Assembly: GCA_035508275.1 (NCBI GenBank)
Contig: DATJNI010000007.1
Span: 1 to 64,000 of the forward strand
Source of the DNA: DATJNI01 sp035508275
GTDB taxonomy: Bacteria; Patescibacteriota; Saccharimonadia; Saccharimonadales; UBA4665
Direction: 5' to 3'
DNA length: 64,000 bases
The notes beneath the pieces are model-generated. The model saw nothing but the letters and a program-made list of their open reading frames with translations. It was not told the origin of the DNA and ran no database searches. How positions within the stretch are numbered: the first letter of the stretch is position 1; every line of letters starts with the position of its first letter. Shown one piece after another: positions 1-8,369 of the stretch. Made by a program: the position numbers and the translations under genes.

Positions 1-1
1 T

Positions 2-457
2 GTTAAAGATTTTGTAGTTCAAGAAAATATTAGTGACGATCTAGATTATGCTGATCCGGTTAGTTTGGGTGGCGGCACGCTCGCTTCCAGCGGCGTTTTG
101 TCTTGGCCAGCACAAACAGTTGCTGCTAAGTCTTCGGTAACTGAGACCTATACCTTGCAGGTTAAGAATCCAGTTCCGACTACACCGGCTGGCACGGATA
201 ACCCGGATGGCTATAACTTTGTCATGACTGACGTTTACGGCAATACTATAAATATTAATGTCGCTAAGCCAGCTACCGTCGCAGTAGCGCAGACAGCGGC
301 TACTTCTTTACCTAATACTGGACCTGGAGCTGGCGTCTTTATTTTTGCAGCTTTGGCGGTAGCATCGGGCTACTTGTACTTTAGGAGCAGGCTACTAGTT
401 AGTGAAAGCGCGATAGCGATTGATTACGCAGGTAAGAATGGAGGCGATGATGAGTGA
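2..457 (+). CDS. C-terminal part of a surface protein with an LPNTG tail (partial, runs off left edge)
   Basis: The reading frame is open from base 2, so the gene starts outside the window. The visible 151 residues resemble the last beta-rich repeat of a DUF11-like surface protein, then an Ala/Thr-rich linker, an LPNTGPG motif, one hydrophobic segment and an RSR positive stop. This order is that of a sortase sorting signal. Unlike a classical signal, about 20 further residues, acidic at the end, follow the arginines, so the tail could equally be a plain membrane anchor with a cytoplasmic end. No sortase is present in the window. The TGA stop overlaps the start of the next gene by 8 bases, implying one operon. 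The cell-surface location is confident; the role (adhesin or host contact) is unknown. Confidence 0.75.
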   Translation, partial: VKDFVVQENISDDLDYADPVSLGGGTLASSGVLSWPAQTVAAKSSVTETYTLQVKNPVPTTPAGTDNPDGYNFVMTDVYGNTININVAKPATVAVAQTAATSLPNTGPGAGVFIFAALAVASGYLYFRSRLLVSESAIAIDYAGKNGGDDE

Positions 458-1013
458 GAAGCTAAATAGCCCAGAGAATCCGTTTATTGTTAAGCCAGAG
501 TCGGGCGAAGAAGACAAGAGTTCTCCAGAGAATACTCATGAAAAAGTTGAGCTTAGTCCCGAGAAAGACGATGCTCAAATTGATGAAGCCCGCGAGAAGA
601 TTGAGCAGCTAGAAGATCAGGGGGCAGAACAGCTAAAACATGCTCTTGACGCTGGCACAAAGGATGAGGCAGAGACAATTTACCCAGCTGGTGATCAGGC
701 TAAAAGTGTGACGCTTTCTACTAATTTATCTATAATTCGCTCAAGCTTAGGTAAAACTTCTAGATCCTTCTCTGGTTTTATTCATAAACCAAGCGTTAAT
801 GCCGTTAGTGAAGCTTCCGGTAAAACTATACTAAGGCCTTCCGCACTACTGTCTGGAGCTATATTCACTTTCATTGGTAGTTTGTATTATCTTCTAGTTA
901 GTAATGCGGCTGGCTATAAGTACAACTTTTTTGTAGCATTAGCGCTATTTGTCGGTGGCTTTATTGTCGGATTAATATTAGAATTTATCTATCGGTTGGC
1001 GTTTTCCAGATAG
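450..1013 (+). CDS. Small membrane protein, charged N-terminal half and two C-terminal helices
   Basis: I do not recognise a family. The first ~120 of 187 residues are polar, rich in Glu, Lys and Ser, and probably cytoplasmic. Two hydrophobic segments near residues 130-152 and 158-178 form a helical hairpin at the C-terminus. Start choice: a GGAGG at 440-444 sits five bases before the ATG at 450; upstream ATGs at 438 and 447 are worse placed. The start lies inside the end of the LPNTG gene, so the two are probably translationally coupled. The location between a surface protein and a membrane esterase suggests an envelope role, but the function is unknown. Confidence 0.7.
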   Translation: MSEKLNSPENPFIVKPESGEEDKSSPENTHEKVELSPEKDDAQIDEAREKIEQLEDQGAEQLKHALDAGTKDEAETIYPAGDQAKSVTLSTNLSIIRSSLGKTSRSFSGFIHKPSVNAVSEASGKTILRPSALLSGAIFTFIGSLYYLLVSNAAGYKYNFFVALALFVGGFIVGLILEFIYRLAFSR

Positions 1014-1031
1014 TCGACCAAAAAGTCTTTC

Positions 1032-2396
1032 ATGAATCTAGATATCTTAAGTCTAAATCTTATTCTATATGTTTGTATACTTTTTAGTGTCTTGACGTTT
1101 TATTTAGTTACCTCGCTGTATAAGTCTGGTCCGGAAGTTAAGCCCAGAAAGAAAAAAGATAAGCAAAGCTATGCTAGAAAAAACCAGTCGTATTTTGTTT
1201 CTTGTTTAGCCGCTTCTTTGTTGCTCGGGATAATTATCTGGCTACTTTGCGAAAAGGTGACTGATAGTCCAATCCCATTTAGTTTTGTGCTGATGGTAGC
1301 GCCGTTTACTTTTATGCTTTGCCTGCTAGGCGTTTCAATTTTTATTAAACACGCCTATGTTCCTTGGGTTTGCGGAACGCTTGTTTTAGGACTAGTCTTT
1401 TCCCTATTGCTAGTCAATAACTATTACCGCTATGATCCGACGCTTGGTATGGTATTTGGCGATACCAATACTACGAGTTACCGAGCAGAGCTTAATAGCG
1501 TTACTGTGCACTATACTGTCGCCCTAAACCAGCAGAAGTATAACGAAGCCTCAGTCCAGGGTTCGCTTGAAAATCTTGCTAGCCAGCCGACTGCCGGCAA
1601 GTTATACCAAATTAATATACCGGGGACCGTGTCACACTTTAAGGCAAGATCTGGCTATGTATACATCCCCGCTATATATAACTCTGGAGCAAACGTTAAT
1701 CTACCGGTAATAGTATTGACGGCTGGGATACCTGGAACGCCGGCTAACTGGGTAGGCCTGGGACTACAGAATATTATGGATAACTTTGCCGCTAGTCATG
1801 ACGGTATCACCCCGCTGGTGTTTGTAGCCGACTCAACCGGTTCAGTAAATAACGACACGGAGTGCGTCAATAGTCCAAGAGGCAACGCTGAGACTTATTT
1901 GAGCGTTGATGTGCCTAACTATATTAAAAGTAACTTTCGAGTGGACACTAGTCCTAAAAACTGGGCTATTGGTGGACTTAGTTTGGGCGGTATGTGCTCT
2001 ATTATGCTGACCCTTAGGCACCCTAATGTATATAACTACTTTATGGACCTTGGTGGTGAGATTGGACCTGAGGATGGCTCTCAGCAATACACAATAGCTT
2101 CTTTGTTTGGTGGATCATATTCAGACTGGCAGCAACATCAGCCGCTCACGCTACTAGCAGAGAACAAGTATAAAGGTCTGGGTGGATACTTTGGTGACGG
2201 TCTGCAAGACTCTCGCAACGTCGTCACGGCTCTACAAATACTTAGCCAGGAGAGTAAGAAGGTTGGCGTTAATACTGTTACTGAAACTATTAACGGCGCC
2301 CACACCTTCAATGTTTGGGCACAGACTTACAAGGACGGCTTACCTTGGATATCTAACCGTATTGGTGCTACGCAGTGCAGCTCGTCGTGTATCTAA
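1032..2396 (+). CDS. Membrane-anchored alpha/beta-hydrolase of the esterase D / antigen 85 type
   Basis: The 454-residue protein begins with four predicted membrane helices (about 6-28, 54-73, 82-105, 107-132), followed by an extracytoplasmic alpha/beta-hydrolase domain. The nucleophile elbow GGLSLGG places the catalytic serine at residue 317. A GAH motif near residue 424, followed by tryptophans, fits the histidine of the triad. The stretch before the elbow has the layout of the esterase D and mycobacterial antigen 85 group (PF00756). Actinobacterial membrane esterases share the four-helix plus esterase design. The substrate is not deducible; lipid or glycolipid acyl esters are the family theme. 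It is the third gene of the surface operon, 18 bases after the previous stop. The Shine-Dalgarno is weak. Confidence 0.75.
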   Translation: MNLDILSLNLILYVCILFSVLTFYLVTSLYKSGPEVKPRKKKDKQSYARKNQSYFVSCLAASLLLGIIIWLLCEKVTDSPIPFSFVLMVAPFTFMLCLLGVSIFIKHAYVPWVCGTLVLGLVFSLLLVNNYYRYDPTLGMVFGDTNTTSYRAELNSVTVHYTVALNQQKYNEASVQGSLENLASQPTAGKLYQINIPGTVSHFKARSGYVYIPAIYNSGANVNLPVIVLTAGIPGTPANWVGLGLQNIMDNFAASHDGITPLVFVADSTGSVNNDTECVNSPRGNAETYLSVDVPNYIKSNFRVDTSPKNWAIGGLSLGGMCSIMLTLRHPNVYNYFMDLGGEIGPEDGSQQYTIASLFGGSYSDWQQHQPLTLLAENKYKGLGGYFGDGLQDSRNVVTALQILSQESKKVGVNTVTETINGAHTFNVWAQTYKDGLPWISNRIGATQCSSSCI

Positions 2397-2399
2397 GGG

Positions 2400-2729
2400 C
2401 TACATCTGGATTGGGACGAGTTCGAAGACTTCAATACTAAACTTACCAGATTTGTCACTTAGGAATGGGTGTCCTTCTAGCATTGCTTTGGCCGCATTCA
2501 TGTCCTCAGCTTGAATAATAGAGTAGCCATTAAGATCACTGGCGGTGGAGCTTGAACCGTCATCAACAACGGCGCTGCCGTTAGCCATAGGTGAGCCCAT
2601 GTCTACCAGACCACTTCCCGCCTTACCTGCCCAAGCCTGCCAGGCTTGCATCTGCGTCTTATTTTGCTCCTCGCTCATTTGATCCATTGGCGTTGCTGGA
2701 CCTTTATACAACAGTATAAACTTCTTCAT
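2400..2729 (-). CDS. YCII-related domain protein
   Basis: A 109-residue protein of the YCII/DGPF group: a ferredoxin-like alpha+beta fold with an N-terminal beta strand (KKFILLYKG) and a C-terminal motif containing GHPF, whose histidine is the usual conserved residue. Family members are small cytoplasmic proteins of mostly unknown activity, some linked to sigma factors or to dehalogenase-like chemistry. A strong AAGGAGG lies eight bases before the ATG, so the start is secure. It converges with the esterase gene with only three bases between the stop codons. Function in this organism unknown. Confidence 0.75.
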   Translation of the reverse strand: MKKFILLYKGPATPMDQMSEEQNKTQMQAWQAWAGKAGSGLVDMGSPMANGSAVVDDGSSSTASDLNGYSIIQAEDMNAAKAMLEGHPFLSDKSGKFSIEVFELVPIQM

Positions 2730-2804
2730 TTTCCTATCCTCCTTATAGTTAGTCCTATCTTAGGCTGGTAAAGTCTAGTGAATCTGTAAGAATACTCACT
2801 TCTA

Positions 2805-3350
2805 CTAGCGCGTCTTTTTAATGCGAACCATACCAGCGACTACAAGTACAAGCATTACACCTGCACCAATAAATGAAGCGATAGCTGCGTCTTTAGCTAG
2901 GTCACCGAATTTCCAGTAAGCATAGCCGTCACCTAATAGTAAGCCCCTGAGTGTTTCGCCTTGGAACAACGTCTGTTCCTCGGCTTTTAGTTGTGTGTTG
3001 GTAGGGTTAGCCAAAGCTTGTTCACTCACCTGAGAATATGTTTGCCCGTCTGCTACCTCGGAAAGGTGAACAGCGATGAAGTGATTAGCATAAGCCTCTG
3101 CTTCAGGACCGGTAAGCAGTTGCTTGCCAGCGTATTGGTTTAAGTAAGGGCCGATCTCGGGGCTAGCCAGCGCCGAGCTGCCTAGCGGTGGGAAGTATAT
3201 TTTCTGGGCAGCAAGTTGGCTGGTTACTTGGTCGTTAGCGAAATGGTAGCCATCAAGTGCTATAAGGCCAAACGCTATTAGAACAAGCGTTGTAACCACT
3301 CCAAAAAATACTAGGACTTTATCTATTACTCTTCGGTCAGAATTAGCCAT
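2805..3350 (-). CDS. Bitopic membrane protein with extracytoplasmic domain, actinobacterial type
   Basis: The 181 residues show a membrane helix at about 11-32, a polar, mostly helical extracytoplasmic domain, a second helix at about 153-174 and a short basic tail. The motif YFPP followed by an Ala/Ser-rich stretch, and the AYA segment before a conserved HFIAVHL run, recall a family of uncharacterised actinobacterial membrane proteins. That likeness is from memory and is not a functional assignment. An AAGGA precedes the ATG. The next gene on the same strand (2400-2729) has its own good ribosome site, so they may be cotranscribed. Confidence 0.65.
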   Translation of the reverse strand: MANSDRRVIDKVLVFFGVVTTLVLIAFGLIALDGYHFANDQVTSQLAAQKIYFPPLGSSALASPEIGPYLNQYAGKQLLTGPEAEAYANHFIAVHLSEVADGQTYSQVSEQALANPTNTQLKAEEQTLFQGETLRGLLLGDGYAYWKFGDLAKDAAIASFIGAGVMLVLVVAGMVRIKKTR

Positions 3351-3418
3351 TTTGTTTTCCTTTTTGTTTTAGTTAGCTCTAGCTAGAGAGTATATATAAC
3401 TGCTCGATATATTTCAAT

Positions 3419-4276
3419 CTAGGCTAGTTTTGAGTTTTTAGAGTTACCTGACACGGTTAGAAGAATAATGCCAGCAATATCCACGGCAAGTCCAAATATG
3501 GCAATTGCTAGATGTCCATGACCACGGGACAGAACTTCATCATATATTGTTATACCAAACAAGACGCTAGCAAAAAGAGTTAGGGCATTAATTGAGGCGA
3601 AAGCTGGAGCCAGAACACCTGTCTTGAGGGCTGATTGTTGAAATACAAAGCCAATTACAGCGCTCAGTAGCAAAGCGTAAACCGTCCAGCTAGAAAGTGT
3701 GGCCAAAGGACCGTGGCCAACAACTGTAATAAAAGTTTTAGTAATGGTAGCTTGCAGGGCATAAATTATGCCGGCAGCTGAGCCCAGGAACAAAGCCTTG
3801 AGCGACGGCTTTGCCTTTTTAGATAAAAGAAGTAATAGGACAACTGCCAGCCCAGTCATGACAAATCCAAGAATCCATTCGTGTGCCACTGGCGTAACTC
3901 CGGAACTTTGTTTCGGGGCTACACTTAAAAATACTGCCATTCCAAAAACTGCTAGAGCGGCACCAGACCAAACCTTTTTCGTGACTATTTGGTTGGTTAG
4001 CCTTCTGCCAAGCGGCAGGGACATAACTATACTGGTAGCCATGAGCGTCTGGACTATGATAAACGAGCCTTTATCGAAGGCTACTGCTTGGATAATCCAG
4101 CCCAAACATTGGCTGGCTCCACCAATAAGCCAAATTGGGGTTTTAAGTAGGTTCAAGAAAAACTTCGGGTCGTCCCCGCTCAGATGAACTTCTAGAGTTC
4201 CTTTTTGTTGCAATACAGTACCAAGAGCAAAAAGGAAAGCTGCGATAAGCGCCAAAACATATACCATAATGTTCAT
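3419..4276 (-). CDS. DMT-superfamily (EamA/NIPA-like) membrane transporter
   Basis: About 285 residues with roughly nine to ten hydrophobic helices in two halves and short loops, as expected for drug/metabolite transporters. An early LQQKG motif after helix 1 is typical of the actinobacterial and NIPA-like branch. The frame extends upstream to a TTG at 4330, but that would overlap the promoter of the divergent gene. The ATG at 4276 places the first helix right at the N-terminus, so I prefer it, although no clear ribosome site is seen. The substrate is unknown; Mg2+ has been proposed for NIPA relatives. Confidence is high for the class and low for the substrate. Confidence 0.75.
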   Translation of the reverse strand: MNIMVYVLALIAAFLFALGTVLQQKGTLEVHLSGDDPKFFLNLLKTPIWLIGGASQCLGWIIQAVAFDKGSFIIVQTLMATSIVMSLPLGRRLTNQIVTKKVWSGAALAVFGMAVFLSVAPKQSSGVTPVAHEWILGFVMTGLAVVLLLLLSKKAKPSLKALFLGSAAGIIYALQATITKTFITVVGHGPLATLSSWTVYALLLSAVIGFVFQQSALKTGVLAPAFASINALTLFASVLFGITIYDEVLSRGHGHLAIAIFGLAVDIAGIILLTVSGNSKNSKLA

Positions 4277-4308
4277 GATAGCAAATCTAGTTGCTTTAAT
4301 GGGGTTGA

Positions 4309-4314
4309 TATAAT
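4309..4314 (+). promoter_or_regulatory. -10 element placed for a leaderless transcript
   Basis: A perfect TATAAT ends eight bases before the ATG at 4323. Transcription starting about seven bases downstream would begin almost on the start codon. No convincing -35 is seen at the normal distance. No ribosome binding site precedes the gene. The same geometry recurs elsewhere in the window. Confidence 0.6.
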
Positions 4315-4322
4315 ATTTGTTT

Positions 4323-4784
4323 ATGAGCAAGCCAAATACTGTGTTTGTCTACGGAACGCTTAGTTTTCCGGAGATATTGTCGGCACTTCTTGGACGAGAG
4401 GCGGTAGGTGAGAGAGGTGTGCTGAGTGGTTATAAAAGAGTTAGAGTAAAGGACAAAGTTTATCCTGGTTTAATTGAAGCTAGTTCAGTTAATAAGGTTG
4501 AGGGTAGAGTGCATAGTGATATTTCCAAAGAAGAACTTGAGCTGTTAGATACCTTTGAAGATAGTTTTTATAAAAGAGTTAGTTTGCCTATAGTCCTAGC
4601 CTCTAGTGATACAGTTGAGGCTGCTACATATATTATTCCTAAAGAGAATCTAGAGTTTGCAAGCGACGAAGTATGGGATAGAGATAACTTTAGTGAAAAA
4701 TATATACCTGAATATTTAGTTATGGTTAAAAGGTATAGAGCGGAGTTTATGAGTGGACATAGAGGCTCACAGGACTTTAGTTAG
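4323..4784 (+). CDS. Gamma-glutamylcyclotransferase-like (AIG2/GGCT fold) protein
   Basis: A 153-residue protein with the glycine-rich YGTL loop at residues 10-13 and the acidic motif FEDSFYKR, whose Glu79 matches the catalytic glutamate of the family. GGCT enzymes cyclise gamma-glutamyl groups to 5-oxoproline in glutathione or gamma-glutamylamine turnover; bacterial YtfP/BtrG-type relatives vary in substrate. The organism probably does not make glutathione, so the real substrate is open. Start: the ATG at 4323 rather than the TTG at 4317, because a TATAAT ends eight bases before it. It is monocistronic and converges with the 80-aa gene with two bases between stops. Confidence 0.8.
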   Translation: MSKPNTVFVYGTLSFPEILSALLGREAVGERGVLSGYKRVRVKDKVYPGLIEASSVNKVEGRVHSDISKEELELLDTFEDSFYKRVSLPIVLASSDTVEAATYIIPKENLEFASDEVWDRDNFSEKYIPEYLVMVKRYRAEFMSGHRGSQDFS

Positions 4785-4786
4785 TT

Positions 4787-5029
4787 TTAGCTAACGATTA
4801 GACTGATTATGCCGATTAGAGCAATTAATGCCCAGGCAATGTTGAGAAAGGCGGGTTGCTTGTCTCCCTTAGATAGAGCTTCTATGATAATTCCAATTGC
4901 TCCAGTTAGATTTAGCACCTGATAAATATAGCTGTCAGATTTTATGACTTTTAGGCTAAGTAGTGCGTAAGCTAAGAGTATTGCAAAAGCTCCGTACCAC
5001 CCAAGTAGTTGTTTTTGTTTTGGGCTCAT
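4787..5029 (-). CDS. Small CBU_0592-like membrane protein
   Basis: The 80 residues contain three hydrophobic segments (about 9-27, 37-50, 58-78) and a short polar loop with KGDKQP. This layout matches the small CBU_0592-like integral membrane family of unknown function. It follows the NTF2-like gene with a two-base gap, so the two are probably cotranscribed. A GGAG lies about 11 bases before the ATG. Confidence 0.6.
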   Translation of the reverse strand: MSPKQKQLLGWYGAFAILLAYALLSLKVIKSDSYIYQVLNLTGAIGIIIEALSKGDKQPAFLNIAWALIALIGIISLIVS

Positions 5030-5031
5030 GC

Positions 5032-5409
5032 CTAAAATGCTCCGTCTGAGTTAATCGATTTATCCGGTATAGTTTGACCGCTGTCCCAGAGTTCAACGAT
5101 TTTATCCTTATTAAATCTCAGTACGTGAACTACGACCATGCCTTTTGTGCCAGGCTTCATAACTAAATGTGAGTGCGCTATTACTATGTCTCCATCTGAA
5201 ACAATGTGCTTTATATTTAGCTTCTTATTGGGAAACTGGCCGTCGTTTTCCTTCATGCCGTCTCTAAGTGCCTGTATGCCAGCTGGAGTAAATAGGTTGT
5301 GGTGCTTACCGCTTAAATCGACATATTTGTCATAGGCTTCGTCTATTTGACCACTAACTATCATGGTCAGAAAGTCTTTTGCTATGTTCTTTTGCTGCGT
5401 TGTGTTCAT
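5032..5409 (-). CDS. SnoaL/NTF2-like family protein
   Basis: A 125-residue single-domain protein with the helices-then-curved-sheet order of the NTF2/SnoaL-like superfamily. Recognisable features are the N-terminal helix ending in DEAYDKYVD, an HHNLF segment and the paired strands around VIAHSHLV and HVLRFNKDKIVELWDSG. Close relatives are predicted ester cyclases or isomerase-like proteins that often occur in stress or accessory islands; the substrate cannot be read from sequence. Upstream are the DHFR-like gene (20-base gap) and downstream the small membrane gene, probably one transcript. Confidence 0.7.
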   Translation of the reverse strand: MNTTQQKNIAKDFLTMIVSGQIDEAYDKYVDLSGKHHNLFTPAGIQALRDGMKENDGQFPNKKLNIKHIVSDGDIVIAHSHLVMKPGTKGMVVVHVLRFNKDKIVELWDSGQTIPDKSINSDGAF

Positions 5410-5429
5410 GATGAGAGCTTATTCCTTTC

Positions 5430-6026
5430 TTATGTAAACGAGCCCGTTTTTACTGCGCCTGCTCTTTTATATGAAGCTACAATTACACCCGTTGGTAAAG
5501 TTTCGGATTCTATAAGCTCAAAGGCTGCTGGAATAGTTCCTTCGCCGAACAGACGTTTTCCTTTGCCTAGCGTGACTGGATATGTTTTTAGCCATAGCTC
5601 ATCCGCAAGATCATTTTTTAGAAGAGTTTGTATAAGCACGCTACTGCCATGCACTTGAAGCATCGGTCCATCTTCATTTTTTAGGTCTTTTATTTTAGCG
5701 ACAACGTCATCTTTTATAAGTATCGAATCTTTCCATGTAAGGTCTATGTCGCCACTGGATACCACGTACTTTTTGGCTTTATTAAGTGAAGTTCCTATAA
5801 CTCCATCATTATGTTTTGGCCAATAGTCTGCAAAAATCTCATATGTTTTTCTGCCTAAAAGTAGATCAAATGGCATGCTCATTTGTTTGATCATCGTGTC
5901 TCCCCCTGCGTAAGGAACGCTCCAGCCACCGTACTTAAAACCTCCTGAGATGTCTTCCTCTTTACCTCCAGGTGCCTGCATGACGCCATCCAGACTAATA
6001 AAAGTTAGTACAACTATCTTTCGCAT
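5430..6026 (-). CDS. Dihydrofolate-reductase-family (RibD C-terminal-like) protein
   Basis: A 198-residue protein of the YyaP/YwjB group: an N-terminal strand with SLDGVMQAPGG, a GRKTYE motif near residue 60 as in DHFR-like nucleotide-binding folds, and the C-terminal GSSVLIQTLL plus LVLS-like strands. The family folds like DHFR and RibD reductase domains and may bind NADPH, but it is not the folate enzyme and most members are uncharacterised. The start ATG has a TACCAT hexamer ending six bases upstream and no ribosome site, compatible with a leaderless message. It probably leads the small operon with the NTF2-like gene. Confidence 0.75.
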   Translation of the reverse strand: MRKIVVLTFISLDGVMQAPGGKEEDISGGFKYGGWSVPYAGGDTMIKQMSMPFDLLLGRKTYEIFADYWPKHNDGVIGTSLNKAKKYVVSSGDIDLTWKDSILIKDDVVAKIKDLKNEDGPMLQVHGSSVLIQTLLKNDLADELWLKTYPVTLGKGKRLFGEGTIPAAFELIESETLPTGVIVASYKRAGAVKTGSFT

Positions 6027-6068
6027 AGTCCTATGGTATCAAATAAATAGATGGGGGCTGTAGTTTTG

Positions 6069-6731
6069 CTATACCAATATATTTACAGCTCTTGCCGCAA
6101 CTAAAGCAATTGTCGTAAGTGAAACGGCAGACTGCAGGCCCATTAAAGCTTTGGCTCGGTGTGTAAGCGGCATTGTATCTGTTGGGCTAAAGGCAACTGC
6201 ATTTGTTATAGATACGTATAGGTAGTCGAAAAAGGTAGGCTTCCAGTTGTCTAAAGTAGAAACACTACTTTTGGCTGTCATTTGGGGAAATAGAAAGTCT
6301 ATAGAGGCATAATTGATGTTCAGTTCTTGTGAGCCTCCACTATCTAATTCCCAGTACCATACTCCAAAAATTATAATATTGGTTACGTAAATTGCTAAAC
6401 CAGAGATAATTAGTTCCTTGCCAGAAATTTGCTTGGAATTAAATAAGTCATTTATGACCAATACCAGTGACACTATGTTGGCTGCTGAGATAATAGCAAT
6501 CAGAACTATAGCCATAGCGCGTCTTATGTGTTTAAAGACCCTATGACCTCGTTTTACAGTTATCGCCAAAGCAATAATGAGAAGTACTTCAAAACCAGCT
6601 ATCCAGTATTTTGGACCGATGGTAAGTTTATCGCTCAAGCCTAGTTGTAGGGCTATAGCGATTATGAGAGCGAGGTGAACGTGCCAATATGGCTCAATAT
6701 CCGCTAAATTATGTAGTCGAGCAAGTTTCAT
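6069..6731 (-). CDS. Polytopic membrane protein with a channel-like C-terminal pair of helices
   Basis: The 220 residues carry about six hydrophobic segments. The C-terminal part (YLYVSITNAVAFSPTDTMPL, then a helix ending ALVAARAVNI) resembles a conserved actinobacterial membrane family whose last two helices flank a Ser/Thr-rich re-entrant-like segment, as in two-helix ion channels. I see no potassium-selectivity TVGYG, so a potassium channel is not supported. Function unknown. It lies alone between the DHFR-like and Nudix genes. Confidence 0.6.
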   Translation of the reverse strand: MKLARLHNLADIEPYWHVHLALIIAIALQLGLSDKLTIGPKYWIAGFEVLLIIALAITVKRGHRVFKHIRRAMAIVLIAIISAANIVSLVLVINDLFNSKQISGKELIISGLAIYVTNIIIFGVWYWELDSGGSQELNINYASIDFLFPQMTAKSSVSTLDNWKPTFFDYLYVSITNAVAFSPTDTMPLTHRAKALMGLQSAVSLTTIALVAARAVNILV

Positions 6732-6825
6732 GAAAGGTTTTTGTGTATCTCTATTACCTTCTGATTATCTCAATTAATGTATAAAAAGAAAAGAAGCCCC
6801 TTGTAGTTATAAATGACACCGCAGT

Positions 6826-7335
6826 TTACGAGTACTCCAAGTATTTTTTAAATGCTTGCTTGAAGCCTTCAGGAAAATCAGCAGGCGATTTCTCAACCCA
6901 AGTTTTTAATTCGTTAATCGAAACCCACTTGTAATTAGACACCTCTTCGTCATCAATAATAACCTTTCCACTGTACTTTCCTTCAAATAACATATTGAAA
7001 CGTTTTTTAACATATGGTGGATCATCTGTTTCCACGGCAAAATACTTTGTTAGTTTTTCAAGGGGTACGTCAGAGATGCCCATCTCCTCTTTTAGCTCGC
7101 GCTCTGCTGCTTCTTCGTAACTATCCCCTTCATCTACGTGCCCGCCTGCAGCTTGATCCCACTGCCCAGGATTGGTTCTAACGGAATCAGAGCGTTTTTG
7201 AAGTAATACCTGACCTTGATCGTTTACTAAAAATATTCTGACTATACGAACAGTGATTCCGTTACTTCTCGCCTTGTCCATAGAACCACTACCAATGACT
7301 TCGTCGTTTTCGTCCACATAGATGATGTTTTTCAT
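6826..7335 (-). CDS. Nudix hydrolase
   Basis: A 169-residue Nudix protein. The Nudix box reads G-HVDEG-D-SYEEAAE-REL-x-EE-x-GI, so it keeps the REUXEEXGU core that binds the metal. The first glutamate of the usual GX5E is replaced by aspartate. The N-terminus (DENDEVIGSGSMDKARS) and the QKRSDSVRTNPGQWD segment recall the IPP-isomerase-like YfcD branch, which hydrolyses or isomerises diphosphates of unclear identity. Start: the ATG at 7335, with TATCAT ending six bases upstream and no ribosome site; an upstream TTG in frame would overlap this hexamer. Confidence 0.85.
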   Translation of the reverse strand: MKNIIYVDENDEVIGSGSMDKARSNGITVRIVRIFLVNDQGQVLLQKRSDSVRTNPGQWDQAAGGHVDEGDSYEEAAERELKEEMGISDVPLEKLTKYFAVETDDPPYVKKRFNMLFEGKYSGKVIIDDEEVSNYKWVSINELKTWVEKSPADFPEGFKQAFKKYLEYS

Positions 7336-7389
7336 TACTAAATGATACAACGATTTTAATAAAGAGCTGAGCTGAAATATTAGCTTTGT

Positions 7390-7785
7390 CTAACGTTTTG
7401 CTTTCTTGACATTGAACTTCACGGCTTCAATGACTAGTGCTCTGATGCCTACTTCATCAATTGTGTCTTCTTCACGAAATTCGATAGCTGGAGCTCTGCT
7501 TTGAAGCCTGGCGTTAAATAAGTGCTTTGGGTCACTTAAATTAGGGCCTTGGAAAAAGGGTAGTTTAATATTGTCTTTGAACGTTTGGGCGATACAGATG
7601 ATGCCGTCGCGAGACCAGACAGGCAAGCCCCTGGGATTGCTTGGCATCTTCCATTTAACTTCTTCGATAATGTCTGGGTCAGCGTCGTTGATAATTGCTC
7701 GCAGACGTTTCAGTGTATCGGCCTTCCAGCCATCATACTGCTTGATAATATCGTCAATCTGTTCAGATGCAGATTTGTCGCTCAT
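7390..7785 (-). CDS. DUF1801 (YdhG-like) protein
   Basis: The 131-residue protein has the DUF1801 pattern: an N-terminal helix with IDDIIKQYDGWKADTLKRLR, then EEVKWKMPSNPRGLPVWSRDG and a strand pair around CIAQTFKDNIKLPFF. DUF1801 proteins are small cytoplasmic proteins of unknown activity. Start: the frame is open back to 7875, but the ATG at 7785 has TACAAT ending seven bases upstream, the leaderless arrangement seen at neighbouring genes, and the domain begins there. The longer form would add 30 residues unlike the family. Confidence 0.75.
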   Translation of the reverse strand: MSDKSASEQIDDIIKQYDGWKADTLKRLRAIINDADPDIIEEVKWKMPSNPRGLPVWSRDGIICIAQTFKDNIKLPFFQGPNLSDPKHLFNARLQSRAPAIEFREEDTIDEVGIRALVIEAVKFNVKKAKR

Positions 7786-7968
7786 ACCATAGATTGTATC
7801 AAAAAGAACCCTAAACAACTTTGACGTTTGAAACTGTAGTGCTTCGGGATTGTTTGAGTCAAACTGGTGCAGCATAGTTGACGTATTTCAAACATCCGCA
7901 ATAGAAGCGACTAATGATTTTAAACTAAAGAATTTGGTTGAGGTATTTAACTTGTCGGCTGATTTGAT

Positions 7969-8352
7969 TTAGGCAGTCAACTCTCGTCTAGGTGCTGGAA
8001 GCTCCAATGGAGTATCAACGATCACATCACCGTCAATCAAATTAGGGTGTAGTGGCTTAGTTGCACCACTCTCAAGCCCACTGCTCATAGCAATTTCACC
8101 TATTACACGCTTAATACCTAGGGTTGAGCTGCCTTCACCTATCTGTCGAAGTTCATCATCATGATATCGAGCGGCCATAGCTCCTTGTACAAAAGCAACG
8201 TGAGCATCCTCACCTTCAAGAGTAATTTGTAGAGGTGGTTCAATAGCAATTGCATTTATATTATCATCGCCATAATAAGCATCTACAGTTAAATAGGTAC
8301 TCCGATCTTCAGACATACCAACTGTGTGTACTTTATCCATGATACTTGCCAT
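7969..8352 (-). CDS. Hypothetical cytoplasmic protein
   Basis: No family recognised. The 127 residues are acidic, without signal peptide or membrane helix, and include short beta-like stretches (YLTVDAYY, LQITLEGEDAHVAFV). The gene is clearly expressed by design: AAGGTGAG sits three bases before the ATG, and a consensus promoter (TTGACA, 17 bases, TATAAT) lies just upstream, so it may be among the strongest promoters in the window. A palindrome spans the promoter (see 8370-8399). Confidence 0.65.
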   Translation of the reverse strand: MASIMDKVHTVGMSEDRSTYLTVDAYYGDDNINAIAIEPPLQITLEGEDAHVAFVQGAMAARYHDDELRQIGEGSSTLGIKRVIGEIAMSSGLESGATKPLHPNLIDGDVIVDTPLELPAPRRELTA

Positions 8353-8369
8353 AAACTCACCTTATATTA

